A DNA stretch of 11,396 nt. Source: Gammaproteobacteria bacterium (lineage in GTDB: Bacteria; Pseudomonadota; Gammaproteobacteria; Burkholderiales; Burkholderiaceae_C). Shown here in pieces: positions 7,340-11,396 of this stretch. The stretch lies in contig JAHIQV010000417.1 in the NCBI GenBank assembly GCA_018903185.1, forward strand, positions 1-11,396. Reading direction: 5' to 3'. The position numbers and the translations under genes are program-made. Under the pieces are notes generated by a model. It did not search any database. It had not been told where the DNA came from and saw only the letters and a program-made list of their open reading frames with translations. Within the stretch, counting starts at the first letter, position 1. The number at the start of each line of letters is the position of its first letter.

Positions 7340-8455
7340 ATGTCACGCAACCGCCCGCTGACCGCCGCCCTGGCCGCCGCGCTCATCTGGGCGCTGAGCG
7401 GTTGCGCCGGCCCGGCCAGCGGCGTGGGCTACTACTGGCAATCGGTCTCCGGGCACCTGCGGTTGATGGGCGCGGCCCGCCCGCTGCACGACTGGATCAG
7501 TGACGCACAAACCCCCGCAGAGCTGCGCCAGCGCCTGCAACTCGCCCAGCGCATGCGCCGCTTCGCCGTCGACGCGCTGGCCCTGCCCGACAACACCAGC
7601 TACCAGCGCTACGCCGATCTGCAGCGCCGCGCCGCGGTCTACAACGTGGTGGCCGCACCCGAGCTGTCGCTCACGCTGAAGCAATGGTGCTTTCCGGTCG
7701 CGGGCTGCGTGGGCTACCGGGGCTATTTCAACGAAAGCGATGCGAAGGCCTTTGCGGCCAGCCTGACCGACGGCCCCATGGATGTGGCGGTGTATCCGGT
7801 GCTGGCCTATTCAACGCTGGGCTGGATGAACTGGGCCGGCGGCGACCCTTTGCTCAACACCTTCATCGCTTACCCCGAAGGCGAACTCGCCCGCATCCTG
7901 TTTCACGAACTGGCGCACCAGGTGGTCTACGTGGCCGACGACACCGCGTTCAACGAATCGTTCGCGACCGCGGTGGAACGGCTCGGAGGCGCACGCTGGC
8001 TGACGCAGGCGGGCGAAAAGGCGCAACGGGAGTACGCTGCCTTCGACGCCCGGCGCCAGACTTTCCGCGCCCTCACACGCGACACGCGCGAGCGCCTGCA
8101 GGCGATCTTTGAAGACGTGAACACCACCGCCGACCAGAAGCGCCAGCTCAAGGCCGGCGAGATGACGCGGTTCCACGCGCGGTTCGCCGAGATGCGCCAA
8201 CACTGGAATGGCTACCGGGGCTACGACGCCTGGGTGGCCCGGGCCAACAACGCCAGCTTTGGCGCGCAGGCCGCCTACGACGACCTCGTGCCCGGCTTCG
8301 AAGCGCTGTTCGAGCGCGAAGGCCGGGACTTTGCCCGGTTCTATGATGCGGTGCGCGCCCTCGCGAAACTGCCGCCGCAAGCGCGCCTGGCCCTGCTGAG
8401 CGGGCTGACGCCCGACCTGCAGGTCGCTGCGCCTGCACACTCCACAACCCCTTGA
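7340..8455 (+). CDS. Putative aminopeptidase lipoprotein (PF10023/COG4324 type)
   Basis: A 371-residue protein with a lipoprotein signal: basic MSRNR, an Ala/Leu-rich core and a LSGC lipobox with the lipidated cysteine at C22, so it is expected to be membrane-anchored and facing the periplasm. The zinc-protease signature HELAH (H189, E190, H193) is followed by FNESFATAVERLGG (204-217), where E206 is the likely third metal ligand. This pairing, with the YGxYGYF-like segment (here GYRGYF, 126-130 region), is typical of the PF10023 putative aminopeptidase family. Activity in that family is largely predicted, so peptide hydrolysis is an inference. C117 and C123 could form a disulfide. The gene lies 11 nt after the oxidoreductase and 12 nt before the PHA-system gene. 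The start is set by the signal peptide, as the ribosome site is weak. Confidence 0.88.
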   Translation: MSRNRPLTAALAAALIWALSGCAGPASGVGYYWQSVSGHLRLMGAARPLHDWISDAQTPAELRQRLQLAQRMRRFAVDALALPDNTSYQRYADLQRRAAVYNVVAAPELSLTLKQWCFPVAGCVGYRGYFNESDAKAFAASLTDGPMDVAVYPVLAYSTLGWMNWAGGDPLLNTFIAYPEGELARILFHELAHQVVYVADDTAFNESFATAVERLGGARWLTQAGEKAQREYAAFDARRQTFRALTRDTRERLQAIFEDVNTTADQKRQLKAGEMTRFHARFAEMRQHWNGYRGYDAWVARANNASFGAQAAYDDLVPGFEALFEREGRDFARFYDAVRALAKLPPQARLALLSGLTPDLQVAAPAHSTTP

Positions 8456-8467
8456 GCAGGACCATCC

Positions 8468-8800
8468 ATGGCCGACATCCACATCCAACGCAGCCACCAC
8501 CTGGGCCTCTCTGGCGCACGCAAAGTGGCCTGGAAATGGGCCGAACAGGCCGAAGCCGAATTCGACATGAGCTGCACCTACGAAGAGGGCTGCGACTGCG
8601 ACGAAGTGCAGTTCAGCCGCACCGGCGTCAAGGGCACGCTCAGGGTCTCGGAAGACCATTTCGAACTCGATGCCCAGCTGGGTTTCCTGCTCGGCGCGTT
8701 CAAGGACCGCATCGAGGGCGAGATTGTGAAGAACCTCGACGAACTGCTGGCCGCCAAAAAGCCCGCCAGCAAACCAGCGGCCAAAAAGAAGAAGGCTTGA
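8468..8800 (+). CDS. Polyhydroxyalkanoic acid system family protein (PHA_gran_rgn, PF09650-like)
   Basis: A 110-residue soluble protein recognisable by MADIHIQRSHHLGLSGARKVA at its N-terminus, the central TYEEGCDCDEVQFSRTGVKGTLRV and DHFELDAQLGFLLGAFKDRIEGEI. This matches my memory of the family called putative polyhydroxyalkanoic acid system protein (PF09650/TIGR02610), linked by gene neighbourhood to PHA granules; its molecular role is not settled. The C-terminus is a Lys/Ala/Pro tail (AAKKPASKPAAKKKKA). The final codons and the TGA stop lie inside a perfect 17-bp inverted repeat, so the KKKKA tail also encodes RNA structure. CAGGA precedes the ATG, and the gap to the lipoprotein gene is 12 nt, suggesting one operon. 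No phaC or classical phasin gene is present in the window. Confidence 0.85.
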   Translation: MADIHIQRSHHLGLSGARKVAWKWAEQAEAEFDMSCTYEEGCDCDEVQFSRTGVKGTLRVSEDHFELDAQLGFLLGAFKDRIEGEIVKNLDELLAAKKPASKPAAKKKKA

Positions 8801-8825
8801 GCGCTTCCGCGCTCAAGCCTTCTTC
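8783..8825 (-). terminator. Perfect 17-bp stem with a T5 tract on the minus strand, overlapping the 3' end of the PHA-system gene
   Basis: GAAGAAGGCTTGAGCGC (8788-8804) and its exact complement (8809-8825) flank a TTCC loop. On the minus strand the stem is directly followed by TTTTT (8787-8783), the form of an intrinsic terminator for transcripts arriving from the acyl-CoA-binding protein gene. On the plus strand the stem follows AAAAA and has no U tract after it, so there it would act only as a 3'-protecting hairpin. It overlaps the last four codons and the stop of the PHA-system gene. Confidence 0.7.
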
Positions 8826-8895
8826 AAGATTGCACCATCACGCGATCAAACCTCAACTTCGTCAGAGTGAAGTGAATGACCCAGAACGCTTTGGT

Positions 8896-8910
8896 CCCGG
8901 CTTCGCCGGG
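8896..8910. other. Short GC hairpin
   Basis: CCCGGC-TTC-GCCGGG is a perfect 6-bp stem in the convergent gap between the PHA-system and acyl-CoA-binding protein genes. There is no adjacent U tract. It lies 12 nt from the 39-bp repeat and may belong to a larger composite 3' element. Nothing else is visible between 8826 and 8895. Confidence 0.5.
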
Positions 8911-8922
8911 CCGCACCGCGTT

Positions 8923-8961
8923 GCCCCCTTGAGGGGGTCGCGCTCAGCGCGGCGGGGGTGT
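8923..8961 (-). repeat. 39-bp GC-rich intergenic repeat, copy 2 (inverted)
   Basis: Read on the minus strand, it matches copy 1 at 36 of 39 positions, again opening ACACCCCCGCC and closing CGACCCCCTCAAGGGGGC. It starts 4 nt after the TAA stop of the acyl-CoA-binding protein gene and has that gene's orientation, just as copy 1 follows the TPR gene. The central stem is stronger here (CGCGC-TCA-GCGCG, 8939-8951). Placement directly after stop codons in both cases points to a mobile or amplified 3'-UTR element rather than a random palindrome. Confidence 0.85.
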
Positions 8962-8967
8962 TTTTTT
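8924..8967 (+). terminator. Terminator-like fold ending in T7, plus strand
   Basis: On the plus strand CCCCC (8924-8928) can pair with GGGGG (8954-8958), enclosing the CGCGC-TCA-GCGCG stem, and is followed after TG by seven T residues (8961-8967). This fits an intrinsic terminator for the 5238-8800 operon. The T run extends into the stop codon of the convergent acyl-CoA-binding protein gene. A competing hairpin with GGGGG at 8933-8937 is possible, so termination efficiency is unclear. Confidence 0.5.
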
Positions 8968-9220
8968 ATGCCAGAGATTCGATCAGGTCGATGTACTGCT
9001 GCATCGCGTCATCCGCGCTGGCGCCCTTGCAGCTGTTCCAGGCGTCCCATTTGGCGCGGCCCACCATGTCACCAAAGCCCGGCTTCTTTTCGGCGTTGTC
9101 CCCGGTGGTCGCCTGCTTGTACAGGGCGTAGATCTTGAGCAGCGTGGCGTTGTCGGGCCGCTCGCTCAGGTTCTTGGAGTTGGCCACGGCGGCTTCGAAT
9201 CGGGTCTTGATGTCGGACAT
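8966..9220 (-). CDS. Acyl-CoA-binding protein (ACBP)
   Basis: An 84-residue protein of standard ACBP length. The family signature is well preserved: YALYKQATTGDN (31-42), KPGFGDMVGRAKWDAW (46-61) and QQYIDLI (74-80). Residues corresponding to those that bind the CoA adenine and phosphate and the acyl chain in eukaryotic ACBP are present (Y31, K35, K57, Y76). ACBP binds long-chain acyl-CoA thioesters with high affinity and buffers or delivers them in the cytosol. The start at 9220 is fixed by AAGGAG 7 nt upstream; an in-frame codon at 9262 would add a 14-residue unrelated leader. The gene diverges from the wax ester synthase/DGAT gene, whose substrate is acyl-CoA, suggesting supply of that enzyme. 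ACBP is common in eukaryotes and scattered among bacteria. Confidence 0.93.
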   Translation of the reverse strand: MSDIKTRFEAAVANSKNLSERPDNATLLKIYALYKQATTGDNAEKKPGFGDMVGRAKWDAWNSCKGASADDAMQQYIDLIESLA

Positions 9221-9227
9221 GCGGAGG

Positions 9228-9233
9228 CTCCTT
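9228..9233 (-). promoter_or_regulatory. Shine-Dalgarno site deciding the ACBP start
   Basis: AAGGAG on the minus strand lies 7 nt before the ATG at 9220, favouring the 84-residue form over a longer in-frame alternative. Confidence 0.8.
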
Positions 9234-9261
9234 CTGGTTTTGAATCGCCCTGAAACCGTCA

Positions 9262-9288
9262 TTGACCTCAGGGCAGGCCCGGTATCTT
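9262..9288 (+). promoter_or_regulatory. Candidate promoter for the wax ester synthase/DGAT gene
   Basis: TTGACC (9262-9267) resembles a -35 box and TATCTT (9283-9288) a -10 box, but the 15-nt spacer is short. CCGGTA (9280-9285) and TTCCGG (9292-9297) form an imperfect dyad across the -10 area that could be an operator. The site lies in the 167-bp region shared with the divergent ACBP gene. No equally good minus-strand promoter was found. Confidence 0.25.
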
Positions 9289-9376
9289 ACGTTCCGGTCT
9301 GCCGTCAGAATAGACGTTTCCACCCACAACAAGCCCCGCCAACGCGCCCGCGAGGAGCACCAAAGGCCCGGGATCC

Positions 9377-9382
9377 GAGGAG
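9377..9382 (+). promoter_or_regulatory. Shine-Dalgarno site deciding the WS/DGAT start
   Basis: GAGGAG lies 5 nt before the ATG at 9388 and selects it over an in-frame ATG-less extension that is open back to 9262. Confidence 0.75.
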
Positions 9383-9387
9383 ATGAC

Positions 9388-10944
9388 ATGGTCCAGCGCG
9401 TCAAACGCAAGGCCTCCCCCACCGCCGCCGCTGCGGACCAGCCCCGGACCACACCGGCACCGCCGAAGGCCACGCCGACGCTGGCCAGCGCCCTGGGGCT
9501 CGAAGGCGAGCGCATGAGCAAGGTCGACACGGCCTGGCTGCGCATGGATTCGCCTTCCAATCTGATGATGATCGTGGGCGTGTGGATCCTGCGGCCGGGC
9601 ATCACCTTGGCCGCGCTGAGCGAACGCGTGCGCGAACGCATGCTGCCCTACCGCCGCTTTGTGCAGATCGCCCGCCAGGACGCCGCGGGTGCCCACTGGC
9701 TCGACGACCCCGACTTCCGGCTCGAACGCCATGTGCTCACCCGCACGCTGCCCCATCGGAGCGGACAGAGCGAACAGGACCGCCTGCAAGAGCGCGTAGC
9801 CGAACTGACCATGCAGCCGCTGGACCACGAGCACCCGCTGTGGCAGTTCGAGCTGATCGAGTCCTACGAAGGCGGCTCAGCGCTGATTGCCCGCATCCAC
9901 CACTGCATTGCCGATGGCATCGCGCTGATCAGCGTGATGATGAGCCTGGTCGACGGCGGTGGCCTGCCCCCCAGGCGCTCCCGCAGCAAGCCCGCCGCGG
10001 AGGGCCTGGATGCGGCTGGCGACTGGGTGGCTGAAACCCTGATCCGGCCGCTGGGCGATCTCACGGCGAAGGCGCTGGGGGTGGCCGGTGGCAGTGCGGC
10101 CAAGTCGTTGTCGATGCTGGCCTCGCCACAGCAAAGCCTCAGCGACACCCTGGACCAGGCGGTGGACCTGGCGCGCATGGGTGGCCAGCTCGCCAGCGAT
10201 CTGGCGGCGCTGGCGCTGATGCCCGACGACTCGCCCACCCGGATCAAAGGCCAGCCAGGCCGCGCCAAGCGGGTGGCCTGGTGCCAGCCGATCCCGCTGG
10301 ACGAGGTCAAGGCCATCGGCAAGGCGCTGAACTGCTCGGTCAACGATGTGCTGCTGAGCTGCGTGGCCGGGGCCATCGGCGCGTATCTGCGCGGCCACGG
10401 CGACAACACCGCGGGTCAGGAAATCCGGGCGATGGTACCGATCAACCTGCGCAGCCAGGAAGACGCCTGGCAGCTGGGCAACCGCTTCGGTCTGGTGCCG
10501 CTGGTCCTGCCGATCGGCATGGACAACCCCGTCGAGCGGCTGTTTGCGGTTCGCGCACGGATGAACGCGCTCAAGGGCAGCCTGCAACCACTGCTGACGT
10601 TTGGCCTGCTGTCGGTGGCGGGCCTGCTGATCAAACCGGCGCAGGACGCGCTGCTCGCGCTGTTCGGCCGCAAGACCACCGCGGTGATGACCAACGTGCC
10701 CGGCCCGGCAACCAAGCTGCAACTGTGTGGCGCGACGCTGGAGCAGACCATGTTCTGGGTGCCGCAGACGGGCACCGTGGGCCTCGGGGTGTCGATCCTG
10801 AGCTATGGCGGTGGCGTGCAGTTTGGCGTCATCGCCGACACCACGCTCTGCCCAGACCCGCAGCGCATCATCGACGCCTTCGAACCCGAGTTTGCGAAGC
10901 TGCTCGCGCTCACGCTGATGCTCCCATGGGGAGGGACTGACTAA
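9388..10944 (+). CDS. Wax ester synthase/acyl-CoA:diacylglycerol acyltransferase (WS/DGAT)
   Basis: A 518-residue bifunctional acyltransferase that transfers acyl groups from acyl-CoA to fatty alcohols (wax esters) or diacylglycerol (triacylglycerol), acting at the inner face of the membrane and on nascent lipid droplets. The catalytic motif HHxxxDG is present as HHCIADG (171-177). Other family blocks are PLDHEHPLWQFELIE (144-158), VNDVLLSCVAGAIGAYL (318-334), GNRFGLVPL (364-372), TNVPGP (435-440) and GLGVSILSYGG (465-475). Residues 1-30 form an extra Lys, then Ala/Pro/Thr-rich N-terminal leader before the usual beginning near MSKVDTAWLRMDSP (43-56). A 90-residue variable linker lies between the two halves. 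The start is chosen by GAGGAG 5 nt upstream. The gene diverges from the acyl-CoA-binding protein gene and converges on coaX. Whether wax ester or triacylglycerol is made cannot be told. Confidence 0.93.
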   Translation: MVQRVKRKASPTAAAADQPRTTPAPPKATPTLASALGLEGERMSKVDTAWLRMDSPSNLMMIVGVWILRPGITLAALSERVRERMLPYRRFVQIARQDAAGAHWLDDPDFRLERHVLTRTLPHRSGQSEQDRLQERVAELTMQPLDHEHPLWQFELIESYEGGSALIARIHHCIADGIALISVMMSLVDGGGLPPRRSRSKPAAEGLDAAGDWVAETLIRPLGDLTAKALGVAGGSAAKSLSMLASPQQSLSDTLDQAVDLARMGGQLASDLAALALMPDDSPTRIKGQPGRAKRVAWCQPIPLDEVKAIGKALNCSVNDVLLSCVAGAIGAYLRGHGDNTAGQEIRAMVPINLRSQEDAWQLGNRFGLVPLVLPIGMDNPVERLFAVRARMNALKGSLQPLLTFGLLSVAGLLIKPAQDALLALFGRKTTAVMTNVPGPATKLQLCGATLEQTMFWVPQTGTVGLGVSILSYGGGVQFGVIADTTLCPDPQRIIDAFEPEFAKLLALTLMLPWGGTD

Positions 10945-10965
10945 CCCCCCGCGGCGCGGGGGTTA
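10942..10965. terminator. Palindrome spanning both stop codons of convergent genes
   Basis: TAACCCCC with one extra C, then GC, pairs with GCGGGGGTTA around a GGC loop. The left arm contains the WS/DGAT stop codon (10942-10944) and the right arm the coaX stop (TTA 10963-10965 on the plus strand). The stem is about 10 bp with one bulge. There is no proper U tract on either side (only TCTTTT a few bases further on the plus strand), so it may be a weak two-way terminator or a 3'-end stabiliser. Confidence 0.5.
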
Positions 10966-11396
10966 CCCCAGTCTTTTGTCGGCCACTTCCAGCAAGCCGT
11001 CAAAGATCAGGCTGTCGACCAGCTCGAAGGGGATGGACATGCTGGGCGCCATTTTCCAGCCGGCGCCACCGGTCATGTAGGCCACGGGGGGTTCGCCGCA
11101 GTGGCGCTGCAGGTTCTCCACCATGCGCTGCACCGCGCCCGCGATGGCAAAGGTGCCGCCGCTGGTGAGCGCGTCGCTGGTGTTGGTGGGAAAGTCACGC
11201 ACTTCGCCGGTGGGCACGTGCAGGCCGGCCGTGCCGGACTCCAGTGCGCGCAGCATGATGCCGTGGCCCGGCAGGATGATGCCGCCGAGAAACCGGCCCT
11301 CGGTGTCGATGGCCTCCACGGTCACGGCGGTGCCCACCATCACCACCACGCACGGCCGCGCCGGCCCTTGCGAGAGCAGGCGCTGGCGCGCGCCGA
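10963..11396 (-). CDS. coaX: Type III pantothenate kinase, 5' end beyond the window
   Basis: The last 143 complete residues are visible and the frame remains open to the window edge, so the N-terminal part, including the first phosphate-binding motif, is missing. Type III pantothenate kinase features are [15 protein letters not shown] (the GTA-x-T phosphate-2-type motif), the [15 protein letters not shown] segment, [18 protein letters not shown], where the family keeps a conserved NT-x-AI-like block, and YMTGGAG near the C-terminus, typical of the ASKHA fold adenosine motif. The enzyme phosphorylates pantothenate in the first committed step of CoA synthesis and, unlike type I PanK, is not feedback-inhibited by CoA. 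In Burkholderiales it is commonly found next to birA; that neighbour would be outside the window. It converges on the WS/DGAT gene with an 18-nt gap. Confidence 0.92.
   Translation of the reverse strand, partial: GARQRLLSQGPARPCVVVMVGTAVTVEAIDTEGRFLGGIILPGHGIMLRALESGTAGLHVPTGEVRDFPTNTSDALTSGGTFAIAGAVQRMVENLQRHCGEPPVAYMTGGAGWKMAPSMSIPFELVDSLIFDGLLEVADKRLG

Noticed and set aside
5145..7346. Long minus-strand open frame continuous with the binding-protein gene, over 700 codons upstream of its start
   Set aside because: It is antisense to the well-supported molybdopterin oxidoreductase, its translation is low-complexity (Gln/Val/Ala/Gly/Arg-rich) with no family motif, and a ribosome site and signal peptide fix the real start at 5144. 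Long antisense frames are expected opposite high-GC genes.
1325..8961. The two inverted 39-bp copies as ends of a composite transposon
   Set aside because: No transposase or integrase lies between them, the enclosed genes look chromosomal with uniform composition, and each copy is tied to a gene's stop codon rather than to an element boundary.
8881..8967. Possible CRISPR or tandem repeat because of repeated CCCCC/GGGGG blocks
   Set aside because: There are no regularly spaced direct repeats or spacers; the pattern is explained by hairpins in the 39-bp element.
8452..9138. A 228-codon plus-strand open frame overlapping the PHA-system gene
   Set aside because: It is a +1-frame shadow, Arg/Pro/His-rich, and passes through the terminator structures and antisense to ACBP.

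Overview
The window is high-GC, densely coded bacterial DNA. Its gene content and a characteristic GC-rich intergenic repeat suggest a betaproteobacterium of the Burkholderiales, most likely Comamonadaceae (Hydrogenophaga/Acidovorax-like). The genus is an inference from style and gene families, not from a marker gene. Ten genes can be supported, eight complete and two cut by the window edges. I see no rRNA, tRNA, CRISPR array, transposase or phage gene. This looks like ordinary chromosome, with the most interesting signals lying between the genes.

Left part (1-1533): the C-terminal end of a TetR-family repressor is followed 22 nt later by a TPR-like helical-repeat protein, probably in one transcript. 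A 39-bp GC-rich repeat starts 3 nt after the TPR stop codon, followed by a cluster of strong stem-loops that fills the convergent gap.

Minus-strand cassette (5144-1534): a periplasmic substrate-binding protein of the branched-chain amino acid type, then an M20 amidohydrolase (amidohydrolase/hippurate hydrolase-like), then a DUF2817 M14-like zinc hydrolase that overlaps the M20 gene by 4 nt (ATGA). Together they suggest capture and hydrolysis of an amide- or peptide-linked amino acid compound. No permease or ATPase gene is present here.

Plus-strand cassette (5238-8800): divergent from the binding protein, a cytoplasmic molybdopterin/[4Fe-4S] oxidoreductase of the DMSO-reductase superfamily, a PF10023-type putative aminopeptidase lipoprotein and a small polyhydroxyalkanoate-system protein are spaced by 11 and 12 nt and look like one operon.

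Right part (8801-11396): a convergent intergenic region carries two terminator-like structures and the second, inverted copy of the 39-bp repeat. An acyl-CoA-binding protein (minus) and a wax ester synthase/diacylglycerol acyltransferase (plus) then diverge from a shared 167-bp region. With the PHA protein, this puts three storage-lipid or acyl-CoA genes side by side. A palindrome over both stop codons separates the acyltransferase from the convergent, truncated type III pantothenate kinase gene (coaX), which belongs to CoA synthesis.
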